64,000 nt of DNA from Tenrec ecaudatus (GCF_050624435.1 NC_134547.1:33567419-33631418); one strand, 5' to 3'; positions 21,401 through 31,985 are shown, numbered from the stretch's first letter. Translations and numbers: made by a program. Notes: a model not told the origin generated them from the letters alone.

Positions 21401-21825
21401 GTCAGCAAAAGGGTATTTTCAATTTTCTAATATGTATGTGAAATTTGGGCATCGAGTAAGGAAGACAGAAGGATCAGTACATTTGAATTATAGTACTGGT
21501 GAAGAATATCGAAAGTATCATGGACTGCCAAAATACAAACAAATCTATTTTGGAAGAAGTCCAGCCAGAATGTTCCTTAGAAGCGAGGACAGTGAGACTT
21601 CATCTCACATACTTTGGATATCAGGAGAGCCCAACTCTTGGCAAAGGACACGGTGCTTGGGAAGTGCGGGGGCAACAAAAAGAGCAGACCTTCAACAAGA
21701 AGGACTGACACAGTGGCTGCAACAATAGGCTCGGATATGAGAAAACATGTGAGGCCGTGTTTTGTTCCATAGCACACAGAGTCGATATGACTCAGAACCA
21801 ACTCAACAGCCCCAATGGCATCTTA
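21400..21825 (+). mobile_element. RTE LINE 3'-end fragment, opposite orientation
   Basis: Plus strand 21550-21730 encodes ARMFLRSEDSETSSHILWIS and then GKGHGAWEVRGQQK, the C-terminal region of the RTE protein, in two frames. It ends with CAGAGTCGATATGACTCAGA and AACCAACTCAACAGC, the RTE/AfroSINE-type terminus. It abuts the minus-strand RTE copy 20190-21400. Both have their own 3' end, so they are two insertions, not one inverted copy. Confidence 0.8.
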
Positions 21826-22954
21826 GTGACTCAGCCTCTCATCTCCTCTCATCTTTAGTAGCCATCAAAGAAGGCTTTTTCTAAGTGAAAAACTTATCTT
21901 GAAATTTTGTAATAATGTTCTCATATAATATTTGTCCTTTTGAGATTGCCTTATTTCACTCAGCACAGTGACCTTTTGGTTCACTCATGATATAAGGAGT
22001 TTAACAGATTGATCATTATTGTTATTTTTTAAAACAATTTTAATGACATATAATTCACATCTTGTATAATCCAGTGGTTCAATCATATTAAGACAAGTTG
22101 TACAATCATCACTACAATTTTAGAAATTTCCTTCTTTTTTGTACTATTATTAGCTCTCCAATTTCCCCCCAATCTCCCCTCTCATACTTCCAAGAAACCA
22201 TTAATTCAGTCCCTGTTTAGTTACCTACCCTGGATTTCATATACAGAAAAACATACAAAAAACAAATGATAACAAAAGTAAAACAGAGGGAAATCTCAAT
22301 TGAAAAGAAAGAAAATATTAAAAGGTGGAACTCATTTTCAATGTGTCAAAAGGGAGAACAAATGATAAGTTGTTAACCTTTAACCTAACTGCATCTTCAA
22401 TAATCTTCTTTCCAATGAACTCTGGATGATGGCAAGGCCGTGCACATTCCAAGTTTAAGGTCAGATGGGATCCCTGAAAACTTAACCCATGTGTATGTAC
22501 CTTCACTTTCAAAAAATTCATATTATTCCATCGTATGTATGCACAATAGATTGTTTAGCCATTCCTTCATGGCTGGGGATTAAGGTTGTTTCCATCATTT
22601 TGCTACTGTGAATAATGTTGTGATGAACATGGATGTACACTCGTGTAATGGTCCGAATTTCTTTAGTGTATATGTATACACTTTAGTATATATATATGTA
22701 TATATATATCTTTTTTTCCATTGATGTCTTGTAGTTTTCTAAATATTTTAGAGATGATCCCGTGTCCAATGTGTTGTTGAATATTTCCTATTCTGTGAGT
22801 TTTCTCCTTACATTTTTCATGAAATCTTTTGATATGCAGAAGTGTACACTTTGTGGGGAGCCCAGGTCATCTAGCTTGTCTACTGCTGTTTGTGCATTTT
22901 TAGTTATATTTGATAGTGTATTTATTTCATGTTGTAGGGTCTCTACCTGAGGGT

Positions 22955-23035
22955 TGGGGGGGACTCTCACTGCTATTGAGACAATTCCAACTTAAAGTGA
23001 CCATACACTCTGCCACCAGTGCTTCTTAGGGTCCC
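22955..23035 (-). mobile_element. AfroSINE fragment in ancient L1
   Basis: CTCACTGCTATTGAGACAAT, TCCAACTTAAAGTGACCATA and GCTTCTTAGGGTCCC form a short antisense AfroSINE piece, with L1 sequence on both sides. Confidence 0.6.
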
Positions 23036-23408
23036 TGAGTTTGCTTCTATTTTTTCTTTGATGATATTTATATTTTGGGGTTTTATAATTAGGTCTTTAG
23101 TCTGTCTTCAGCTCATGTTTTGGCATATAGTGTGAGGTAGGGGTTTTGTTTCTTTTCCTGCAGAGAGGTAACCAGTTTTGCTGGCACCATTTGTTGATGG
23201 GACTAGCTCTCTTTCTTCTCTATTTAATGTGTTTTGGTCCTTGGACAAAGATCAGCTATCTGTAGTGCATAGATTTACTTCTGGATTTTCGATACTGTTC
23301 CATTAGTGTGTATATATATATATATCTGTTACTGAGCCACTATCAGGCTGCTTTGTCTACCATGGTGTGTAGGAGGTTTCAAGGTAAAAAGGTGAGATTT
23401 CTTGCCTT

Positions 23409-24093
23409 TGGGCGCTGCTGCCGCAGCCATGAGAATGCTCAAGCTTCAGAAAAGGCTCGCTTCCAGCGTCTCTGCTGCGGCAAGAAGAAAGTCTGGTTGG
23501 ACCCCAAGGAGACCAATGAAATTACCAATGCCAACTCCCGTAAGCAAATCCGGAAACTGATCAAAGATGGCCTTATCATCCACAAGCCTGTGACTGTCCA
23601 TTCTCGGGCCCGGTGCCAGAAACACACGCTAGTTCGCTGGAAGAGCAGGCATTTGGGCACGGGCAAGCGAAAGGGTACTGCCAATGTCGCATGCCCGAGA
23701 GGATCACGTGGATGAGGATCCCGTGCCGGCTGCTCAGGAGATACCGGGAGTCAAAGAAGATTGACCGGAATATGTATCACAGCTTGTCCCTGAAGGTGAA
23801 GGGGAACATGTTTAAGAACAAGTGCATTCTCATGGAACACATCCACAAGCTGAAGGCAGGCAAGACTCACAAGAAGCTCCTGGCTGAGCAGGCTGAGGCC
23901 CGCAGGTCTAAGACCAAGGAAGCACGCAAGCGCCCGTGAGGAGCAACTCCAGGCCAAGAATGAAGAGCTCATCAAGACTCTCTAAGGTGGAAGAGACCAA
24001 GAAATAAATTTCCCCCTCTCTCCTCTGTGTATAGTGACAGTTCTATTGACAGTCAATAAAAGCAAGCTTCCCCAGGGTGTGGGTGGGAGGAAT
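23409..24093 (+). pseudogene. RPL19P: RPL19 processed pseudogene
   Basis: An intronless copy of the mRNA for large ribosomal subunit protein eL19. It starts in the 5' UTR (GCTGCTGCCGCAGCC), has an ATG at 23429, and ends in a 3' UTR with AATAAA signals near 24004 and 24056. Recognisable protein blocks are [53 protein letters not shown] and [13 protein letters not shown]. Three frame disruptions are visible: one base lost near 23478, one lost near 23685, and one gained near 23933, which gives a premature TGA. A 9-base in-frame deletion lies near 23720. Flanking direct repeats at 23392-23408 and 24094-24110 match at 15 of 17 bases and are the target-site duplication. A poly(A) tail is no longer evident. 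Normal eL19 is about 196 residues. Confidence 0.93.
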
Positions 24094-24379
24094 GTGAGAC
24101 CTCTTGCCTTGTTCTTTTTCTTTAGTGGGGTTTGCTTATCTAAGATCTCATTCATTTTGATAGAAACTCGATGATTTCCCCCATCTCTTTAAAGAATAAC
24201 AATGAAATCTGAATCAAGATAAATACATAACTGAGTAGTATTGACATTTTCAAAACGTTAAATCTTTTTATCTATGAACATGGTTTATTCTATTTATTGA
24301 AATCTCTTTTAGATTCTTGTGGCAATGTTGGTTTTGTAATTTTTTTGTATCGGTCGTTTCCATTTCTAGGATCCCCAGT

Positions 24380-24560
24380 GCTTATGCTTTGTGATATTAA
24401 CTGCAAGGTCAGCAGATTGAAACCACCAGCTGCTCCAAGCGGGGAAGCTGGGCTTTCTACTCCTGTAAAGAGTTATTGTCTCGGAAATTCACAGGGGGAG
24501 TTCTAACCAGTCCTATAGCGTCCCTAAAAGTCATCATCAACTCAATGGCTCTGAGTTTTT
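24380..24560 (+). mobile_element. AfroSINE
   Basis: Sense copy: GATATTAACTGCAAGGTCAG, CAGATTGAAACCACCAGCTG (B-box region), GGGCTTTCTACTCCTGTAAA, AGTTATTGTCTCGGAAATTC and TCATCATCAACTCAATGGC. This subtype, with the TGCAAGGTC and CTCGGAAA variants, recurs at 45615-45805. It lies within the ancient L1. Confidence 0.85.
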
Positions 24561-24904
24561 TGCATTTCTGGTTAGATTTGTTGCTAAGTGTTCCATCTTT
24601 TGGCTGTCTATTGTCAGTGGTATTAATTTTCTAATTTCCTCCTCAAGAGTTCCCTTTGCTAGTGTAGAGAAATCCAAGTAACTTTTGTATATTCATCTAA
24701 GAAGTTCGCATAACTTTAACCCTATATGCTCTACTATATGTATGGTTACATTTACAACATAGGGAAAAACATGTGTAGAATTATCTTCTGTTAAATGTAT
24801 ATATGTTCAATTTGTGTGTCTCTATGCACTCATGGGTTATTATAATTACTGCTATTACAGGATTGCATATATAATAGTACTTGGTGTAATTTGTCACTTT
24901 GTGG

Positions 24905-25260
24905 AGTTTTTTGATTAGTCCCAGTGAGCTGATTAGGGATTATGTCAACTAGACATGTCTAGGTAAAGGTAGGGGGGTCAGAGCCAAGCCTGATGACTTC
25001 TCCTTGAGGGTGGCCTTTTTTATGAGAGAAAGAAAGACTAGGCAGAGTCAAATTATCTTTGTCCCTTTGTCTTCTGCTGGTACTGAGTCTTGCATCTGGC
25101 TCCTCAGTCTCCTGTTGTGTCACCTGCTGATCATAGGAGCTGTCAGCAGACTACTGAGAGTGGATTCCTTCAGCCGACATAGGATTTGTATTACCTGTGC
25201 TTCTACTAGTCTGTGCCCCCTGCTGCCTCTGTTTCATCATCCTGCTTCCTGTTCTTAAGC
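24905..25260 (+). mobile_element. ERVL-type LTR fragment
   Basis: ATTATGTCAACTAGACATGT at the left is like the start of ERVL LTRs. CTCCTTGAGGGTGGCCTTTT and GTCCCTTTGTCTTCTGCTGG occur in the same order in diverged form at 31656-31965. I read it as a worn LTR of that type. Confidence 0.5.
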
Positions 25261-25504
25261 GTTATGAGTCAAGAGAAGCCAACTTGGACAGGACTGAACT
25301 TACCAATTTCTACAATGGTGTAAGCCATTTCTTTCTATTTACAACACATACAAACATCACGGGCTTTTGCTTCTATAGAGAAATCAGCCAAACAGGTATG
25401 GTACTGTGGGAGTAGGGTTCTAGAGAAATAAATCATGAAGATGGACAGTAGAGGCTTATCTGACCTCTGCCTTATAGCAATGTGTGTGTGTCTTATAGCA
25501 ATGG

Positions 25505-25548
<44 letters not shown>

Positions 25549-26133
25549 GATTTTCCTTCTCTCTTGGATGACCAGAGGAGGTGAGATATAGCCTTGCGAT
25601 TTACAAGGTTGTTATCTGGACAGGTCATGGGAAGAAGCTTTTGATTCTTAGAAACTGTTTTTGGTTCTTCCTACCTGTAATAGAGCAAAGGAATGTAATG
25701 GATGATGGGTTGATGCTCAGAGAAGTAAAGTGCCTTTTGAACTTTCTTAAGGCAAAAGTTATGCTGCATAGTCAAAATGGCTAATAGAAGACCAGGCCCC
25801 TGTTTGATCTGGCAAGGGCCTAAGGCCATTTGGTGTGTGACCAGGAGAGTCTAGCTAAGAAAGGATTTGATTTGAGTGGTTTAAAAGAAATTGTGTTTAG
25901 GATATGACTATACCAAGATGATATTGATTTCTCCAACCTACTGTTATTGACATAATATGATAGAAATGAATATTGGAAACTATTACCTTATAAGCTTGGT
26001 GCCTCAGCTTTTACAATTTGATCTGTTAAAAGAGACATTAGGAATTACCTGGAGAACATAAACTTTTGTTTGAAGTTAAGGTAGAAAGCTTAGAAACGCT
26101 AAGCTTCTCCGGTGCCTTGAGTGCAATGAGAAC
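25261..26133. other. Unclassified sequence with (GT)n
   Basis: A GTTCTAGAGAAATAAATCA block near 25418 looks like a piece of an ERVL LTR end on the minus strand. A (GT)n tract occupies 25484-25545. The rest (25560-26130) shows nothing I can name; it may be further retroviral or unique DNA. Confidence 0.45.
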
Positions 26134-26715
26134 TGTTGGGAGACGAGAAAGTTAAAGTCTATTGTGCCAACCTGGCCAATGAACACATGTGGGATTAATT
26201 GAAGGGTGGAGAGATAAATGGCTCCGTGAGCCTCGTCCTTATTGTCTCTTGCTTTTTGATCATCAGACCAATGTGCGGCTGCCTTGCTTGTTCTGTGCCT
26301 CAATTTGCAAGCTACACTACCTGTGGGACACCTAAACCATGGACTGTGTCGCTGTAATTTGAGATTCCTTCAAGACCTGCTTTGCCACCCTACTGGAGTA
26401 TACATCACTTGAGCTGGGGACTGTTGGATCCTGTCATCTGGCTGACTGTTAGTGACCTGCCTTGCTGTTTGCGGCCTGTGGCCGGCTAGCCTGAACTGCT
26501 GTACAGAGGACTACCTGGCGACCCTCAAGACTTGAAGGACTGCCAGTCTCTTACAACTGTCTCGCGGGAGTGAGTTCACTAAGCCACTTGTACTGCTTTA
26601 TAGATTAATTGTTTGTTTCTTATGTTATATATCTATCTGTATATATATATATACACAGATATATATAATGATTAGCGTTCTGGTTTTGTTTCTCTAGAGA
26701 ACCCTGCCTAACACA
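26134..26715 (+). mobile_element. ERVL 5' LTR
   Basis: It starts TGTTGGGAGA, has CTATTGTGCCAACCTGGCCA close to the start, and ends GTTTCTCTAGAGAACCCTGC followed by CTAACACA, the conserved ERVL/MLT2-type 3' end with TG...CA termini. At 582 bases it is the size of an LTR. A TA-rich microsatellite (26636-26665) sits near the end. A primer-binding site and gag follow directly, so this is a 5' LTR. The solo LTR at 1879-2400 belongs to the same family. Confidence 0.85.
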
Positions 26716-26717
26716 TT

Positions 26718-26730
26718 TGATACCAGGAGT
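26718..26730 (+). promoter_or_regulatory. Degenerate ERVL primer-binding site
   Basis: TGATACCAGGAGT begins two bases after the LTR end. It matches a leucine-tRNA-type primer-binding site (TGGTGTCAGGAGT) at 10 of 13 positions. ERVL elements are named for leucine tRNA priming. Worn but correctly placed. Confidence 0.65.
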
Positions 26731-26756
26731 CCTTCCAGCGAAATAAAATCATTAAT

Positions 26757-28440
26757 ATGGGCTTCTTAAATTGGCTCTCCAGCCTGATTAGTCTTAATAG
26801 CGCTAATAATGCTACATCAACACCCCAAAGCATGGATAAGTCTGCTACTCCTACTAATCCATGGTGTGAAATAGCAAAGCTAATACCTACAGTAGCACCA
26901 CCAATAGATGAGCTGCTGGTTAAAGGAGAGGCTCTGAATGATCGTATCTTTGATATTTTCCAGGAGTTTTGTCAGGATGACAAGTATAAGGAAGCTGGTT
27001 GGCTGGTCCTTCTTACAATGGAAAGTGCGATGAAGGAAAGGGATGGTCTCGGAGCCTCAGAAGCGCGCCTCAGGTGCAGACTAACAGATGTGAAAGCTTC
27101 CATCTGTGCTAAAAAGGAGAGCCTTCTCTCCTTTAGTAATAGAGCTGACATTGCTGAAAACTAGGTCCAGAGTCTCATTATGCGAGTGGCTGAATTACAA
27201 CAGCAGCTGAATTGCAGATCTAGAGCAGTGTCTGATAACAAAGTGAAGGCATTGATAGGAAGAGTTGGGACCCTGAAACATGGGATGGGAACATATGGGC
27301 TGATGATCCAGAAGAGAAGGATATTGAGCCTCTAGAAACAATTGACACACCCCAGTCAATAGATCCACCCCTCCCAGCTGGAGGTATTAATTAACTCTCA
27401 CTAAAACAATCCACACCTGAGCAGATTAGCAGAACGGTTCAAGCTGAAATGCCATGTGGGTCTTCATCTGTAGCATTGCCTGAGGGAGATGCCTTACAAG
27501 ATATTGCTGAGAGCACCCGGGAAACACCCTACCACCCATTAGTTCCTCTAGACCTGTAACTAAAATTAAGTCTCAGAAAGCTCCTAAAGGTGTGGTTGAG
27601 ATGATTACCAAAGAAGAAGGGTGCTATACTCATAAGATCTGCTCGAGTTTTCAAATATGTACAAGTAGAAGCCTGGGGAATATCCCTGGGAATGGTTACT
27701 AAGGGTGTGGAGTACTGGTGTCCGAAATGTAGTTTCTGGATTTGGCACCCCTAAGCACAGATTATTCTTTAAATGTCTCTATGAGAGAGGCTAATAAATG
27801 ATCTAATTATTTATTTGGTTGGTTTGCTGAAGCATAGACTGCCAGATGGCCTAGATCAGACCAACTTGAAGTACCTGACCTACCTTGGTACACTGTAGAA
27901 AAAGGCATTCAGAAGCTTAGGGAAATTGATATGTTGGAAAGGATTATCAGGATATTCCCATAGACCCAAAAAGAGGGTGTCCGGAGGACATACCTTTTAC
28001 CACAAGCATAAGGAACAAGTTTGTGAAGTGGGCTCCAGCATCTCTTAAGACTCCTGTAATTTCTATTTTATGTGCACCAGGATTAATAGTGGGCACTGCC
28101 TTAAACAAACTCTGACATTTGCCCGCAATGGGTCTGATTGCTCCCGAAATGGTAGAGGGCAGGTGGCAGCACTGAATCAACAGAGACAGGGTGGGTGTGG
28201 TTATAATAGACAATAAAGTTTCAGTAGTAATCAAAGCAACCTGTCACATGTGGAATTATGGCATTGGCTACTTAGCCACGGTGTGCCTAGGAGTGAAATA
28301 GATGCTTATGTGATCTATACAGGTGGAAGAATGATAGATCAGGTGAACAGCAGAATAGACAGTCACGATCACTCAATCAATCCCCAGACTTTAGCCAGTT
28401 TACAGACCCACAACCCCTTGAATAAGGGGAAGGCCGGGTC
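26757..28440 (+). pseudogene. ERVL gag pseudogene
   Basis: Gag is the structural polyprotein of the virus. The first frame (26757-27164, 135 codons) starts 27 bases after the primer-binding site and codes for an acidic, helix-rich N-terminal domain. A stop at 27162-27164 ends it. After it, coiled-coil-like sequence (27165-27230) and capsid-like parts (27640-28030, 28150-28440) are still recognisable in shifted frames. At least three stops or frameshifts break the gene. After 28440 the coding sequence is lost and an LTR relic follows at about 28530, with no pol, so pol was deleted. Assignment rests on position after the LTR and primer site and on resemblance to ERVL gag. Nothing functional is expected. 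Confidence 0.75.
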
Positions 28441-28529
28441 TCTTTGAAGGAGGACCCTGCGACATCACCAAAGTTGCGCACTGTTAGTCTTTCTTCTAGC
28501 CTTCCCCAAAGGGACCTGCGGCCTTTCAC

Positions 28530-28704
28530 AAGAGTGACTGTGACCTGCCTTGCTGTTTGCTGCCTGTGCCCGGATAACCTGAATTCCTCTACAGAGTACT
28601 ACCTGGTAGCCCTCAAGACTTGAAGGACTGCCAGTGTCTCACAACTGTCTTACAGGGCTGAGTTGCACTGAACCATTTGTACTGCTTTATAATTTAATTA
28701 ACTG

Positions 28705-28752
<48 letters not shown>

Positions 28753-28755
28753 ATT
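28530..28755 (+). mobile_element. ERVL LTR remnant (3' LTR of the gag copy)
   Basis: GACCTGCCTTGCTGTTTGCT through GACTTGAAGGACTGCCAGTG and TGTACTGCTTTATAATTTAA repeats 26454-26610 of the 5' LTR with substitutions. The first 320 bases and the last 50 of the LTR are missing. A (CTAT)n tract at 28706-28752 ends it. Confidence 0.8.
28706..28752. repeat. (CTAT)n microsatellite
   Basis: About 11 near-perfect CTAT units, probably grown from the TA-rich tract seen at the same place in the 5' LTR (26620-26665). Confidence 0.95.
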
Positions 28756-28985
28756 TTAAAGGGAACCCATCGAGAGCCAGGAATTCTTGATAGACAACCA
28801 TGTGGATCGACTTGTTGAGTAGATGTGGGGGGAAATGTAGCAATGGAGAGATGGATTGAGGCTGGCTACTGATTCCCGTGGATCTGGTTCACAGGGACTA
28901 AAGGAAAGATGACTGATGGTTGGCTGCTCTGAAGTTTAAAGAATTTCAAAGAACCTGGGCCTATGGCATTATTGCTGAGAAATTA
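28756..28985 (+). mobile_element. ERVL 3' internal region, copy A (part 1)
   Basis: AAAGGGAACC, GTGGATCGACTTGTTGAGTA, ATGTAGCAATGGAGAGATGG and ATCTGGTTCACAGGGACTAA recur with changes at 30043-30190. That block lies upstream of an LTR, so this is pre-LTR internal sequence. It sits after an LTR remnant, thus out of normal order. Confidence 0.65.
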
Positions 28986-29610
28986 GAGAAGCTGGATTAT
29001 ATGAAAAAGAATGTATCAGGATAGGAGGAAGTCTCATTAACAACCTGCAATATGCAGATTACACAACCTTTGCTGAAAGTGAGGAGCACTTGAGACTTGC
29101 AGCTTTCAATATTAATTATAATTCAGTGTAAGAAGATGAAACTCTCACAACTGGAACAGTGGGTAATGTCATGATAAATGAGAAAAGGTTGAATTTGTCA
29201 GTGATTATGTCTTACTAGTTGATGCTCATGGAGGTAGCACTCAACAGATCAAATGCTGCATTGCATTGGGTAAATCTACTGCACAAGACCTCTTCAGAGT
29301 GTTGAAAAGCAAATATGTTCCTTTGAGAACTAAAGTGTGCCTGTGCAAGCAATGGTAGTTTCTATTGTCTCACATGCATATGAAAGTCGGATGTTGAATA
29401 AGGAAGACCGAAGTAGGACATCATGCTTGGTAAAGTAGAGGGACAGTAAAAAAGAGGAAGGTCCTCAGTAAGATGGATGGACACTGTCGGCCAGCATGGG
29501 AATAATTATGAAGCTGGCACAGAGCCAGGTAATGTTTGGTTTGGTTGTGCATAGGGTCACTATTGGTTGGAGTCAGTTCAATGGCTTCTAGCAACAACAA
29601 TGACAACAAC
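28986..29610 (+). mobile_element. RTE LINE 3' fragment
   Basis: The plus strand encodes GGSLINNLQYADYTT then AESEEHLRL, the region around the RTE reverse-transcriptase active site, where the usual Y-A-D-D has become Y-A-D-Y. Further pieces follow in other frames, and it ends GGAGTCAGTTCAATGGCTTC followed by a CAACAACAATGACAACAAC tail. The element is 5'-truncated, broken by stops, and inserted within the ERVL relic. Confidence 0.85.
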
Positions 29611-30030
29611 CTGAGGGAACTAGGCTTGTTGAGCTTTTGTGAAGGGGATAGTTGTCGAAAGTGGGGGAAGTTGTGTGAGGAACTCCCTAGCTTGCTATGG
29701 CACCCATCGACAGACCTAGCTTGGAATTGTTAGGATTAAGATGACGAGAGACAGACCAGATAAGGAGGAAGATGTTTGACCCTGTGGGTTGGTGCAACTT
29801 GTTTGCTGACTTGATGGATGACTTGCCTGACGTTGGACTTTGCTTATGGATGCAGACATACAAGATTCCAACTGGGAATAAAGATTCTTCACATCAAAGA
29901 ACATGCTTGTCTCCTTAGAACAATGAGTTAATGGAAATGGACAGTTTAGAAATTGGATATCCAAGTGGGGAAAAATAAAGTTATGGGTCAAAAGCTGGAA
30001 AAATCTGGAACCATGAAGAAAACTCCTCTC
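29611..30030 (+). mobile_element. ERVL 3' internal region, copy A (part 2)
   Basis: GAGGAAGATGTTTGACCCTG, GACTTTGCTTATGGATG, CTTGTCTCCTTAGAACAATG and GAAATTGGATATCCAAG recur at 30336-30560. The RTE fragment separates it from part 1. Confidence 0.65.
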
Positions 30031-30832
30031 CGGGACTGAACATTAAAGGGAACCTGTGAGCAGGCTGAAATGCTTGCTAGGTGAGCACCTGGGTCCACTT
30101 GTTGAGTGGAAGTGGGAGAAATGCAGCAATAAAGAGATGAGCTGAGTTTAGCCACTGACACCGTGGACTTGGTTTACAGGAAAAAGAGAAGACAAGAGTC
30201 GGTTGACTGGTCTAAAGTTCATGACCTAGCCCAAAGGGGCTAGGGTTTGAGAATTTGTGATGGGACCATGGTCTATGGCAAAGTGACCAATGACGCTCTG
30301 ATGAATCTAAGAGAGACAGCCTACACTGAATTGACCAGAACCCGACCAAATGAAGAGATTTTTGAGCCTGTGAACTGGCGCATATTGCTGTTGACTTTAT
30401 GAATGGCCTGTTTTGATTTGACTTTGCTTAAGGATGTGGATTTCACAAAGTTCCAACAGGAATGAAGTTTCTTCACGTCGAAGAGTATGATTGTCTCCTG
30501 AGAGCACTGGGTTGATGTAAGTGGGCAGTATAGAAATTGGATACCCAATATGGGCAGGAGAAAGGCATGAAGTGGCTTACAAACTTTCATAGGTGGGGGA
30601 TTATATTCATAGGATTATAGGACTAAGGGATAGGTGTGATTTAACTGCAATTGTTAGGCATAGATATTTTTGTTTTGTTCACTTATAAATATTATGTTTA
30701 TATAAGGGCGACACATATTGAATTGTATGCATTCTAGTTTATCCTGTTAGGTACTGATATGATTTTATTATTGTTTGAAAATTATATATGGCTAAGGAGT
30801 TATGTGAAAGTGTTAAATTGACAAGGGTGGTC
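30031..30832 (+). mobile_element. ERVL 3' internal region, copy B
   Basis: Contains in order the blocks shared with copy A and then a pre-LTR end: GATTTAACTGCAATTGTTAG, TATATAAGGGCGACACATAT, CATTCTAGTTTATCCTGTTA, GATTTTATTATTGTTTGAAA. That end recurs at 31440-31650. An LTR follows immediately. Confidence 0.7.
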
Positions 30833-31357
30833 TGCGGTAGTCACCTAATCTGGTGTCAGTTTAAGGATTAAGAGTGTGGGGGTGGAGTCTAGGCTGTCAA
30901 TCTGGAGATAGCCAATGAGGCTTCTGTGGGCATGGCCTTCCCCCTGAGAATTCTGGGAGATCTGGTACTTCCTCCTTGGAGGTGGAAGACACCTCTCTCT
31001 ACTCCCTGGGAGACATTGCAGAAGACAAGCCACATGGATGCAATCAGACCTCGGAACCTGGAGAAGCCACAGAGCAACTCCTGCCAGCACTGAGATATTT
31101 CCAATGACACTGGATCCAAAGACTTTCTACCCACTGACTTCTGATCTTCTGCATTCAGTGTCAATGCATGTGTTTTGTGAGTCTGAAGAGGACTTTATAG
31201 ATTGATATCAGAAATATGGGCTAATATCAGACTTATGGACTTGATCTGGACTGGACTGGGATGTTTTCTCCATGTTCAATTGCTCTTATATATAAACCTC
31301 TTTCTTATACACATGTGTCATACACGTATGTGTATCCATGGGTTTGTTTCTCTAGTC
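30833..31357 (+). mobile_element. ERVL LTR, second type
   Basis: It starts at the expected junction after copy B (TGGTCTGCGGTAGTCACCTA) and ends in GGGTTTGTTTCTCTAG, the ERVL-type 3' end, cut before the terminal CA. Its middle differs from the LTR at 26134, so it is another subfamily. About 525 bases. Confidence 0.7.
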
Positions 31358-31364
31358 TAAAAAA

Positions 31365-31655
31365 AATAAAGATATGAAGTGACTGGCTTACAATCTTTCA
31401 TGGGTGGAGGAAAATGCTGACAGGCATATTGGGTTTAAGTAAAGATGTTCACAAAACTGCAATTGTTAAGCATTGGATAATTTTTTGCTCACTTTCAGAG
31501 TATAATATACAAATGGAACTGGTGCATTTTCAGTTGTACACATTTTAGTTATATCCCATTGGGTGCAATATGATTTTTATTATTGGCTTTATTTTAAAAT
31601 TATGTATGGTTAAAGAGTTGTGTACAGATGTCAATTTGACAAGGGGTGGCCCGTG
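31365..31655 (+). mobile_element. ERVL 3' internal region, copy C
   Basis: GAAGTGACTGGCTTACAATC, AACTGCAATTGTTAAGCATT, CACATTTTAGTTATATCCCA and CAATTTGACAAGGGGTGGCC repeat the end of copy B (30560-30832). Confidence 0.75.
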
Positions 31656-31985
31656 GCAGTTAGATTTTATGTCAATTTGACGATACCTGTGTGGACGTAG
31701 TCCCTGACAGGCGGAGAACCACCTGTCAATCAGGTGGTAACCTGGTGATGCCTCCTTGTGGGTGTGACCTTTTAATAATAGAAAAACTGAGAACTTCTCC
31801 CCCTCTCTCTGCCCCTTTGTATTATTGCTTGATGGGATTCTTTGTGGCCTTCAGGGGAAGCTCCATGTGGACCTCAACCCTAAGAGCTGTCGGTGTTCCT
31901 CCATGTTTCCTCTGATCTTGTGCCCATGAGACCCTGAACCCACAAGCCTCTCATCTTCCAGCATTCTGTTTCACCTTTCTGTGTC
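31656..31985 (+). mobile_element. ERVL LTR fragment, third type
   Basis: Follows copy C directly and begins with AGATTTTATGTCAATTTGAC, the ERVL LTR start region. The remainder resembles the fragment at 24905-25260. It is cut on the right by L1 sequence near 31990. Confidence 0.6.

Larger units (their letters stand above)
22010..24700 (-). mobile_element. Ancient L1 (L1M type), interrupted
   Basis: The left part (22030-22340) is an antisense 3' UTR (ATAATTCACATCTTGTATAA). 22560-22660 and 23080-23340 correspond to the antisense of the ORF2 C-terminal region (TGTTTCCATCATTTTGCTAC, TGTGAGGTAGGGGTTTTGT, GGCACCATTTGTTGATGGG). Pieces continue after the RPL19 insertion at 24120-24350 (AACGTTAAATCTTTTTATCT) and after an AfroSINE at 24560-24695. 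Three later insertions split it. No useful open frame remains. Confidence 0.8.

Noticed and set aside
23439-23684. Antisense open frame over the RPL19 copy
   Set aside because: Shadow of the pseudogene on the other strand.
28706-28752. Tandem CTAT array as possible CRISPR or satellite
   Set aside because: Simple 4-bp repeat with no spacers, in a eukaryotic genome; a microsatellite.
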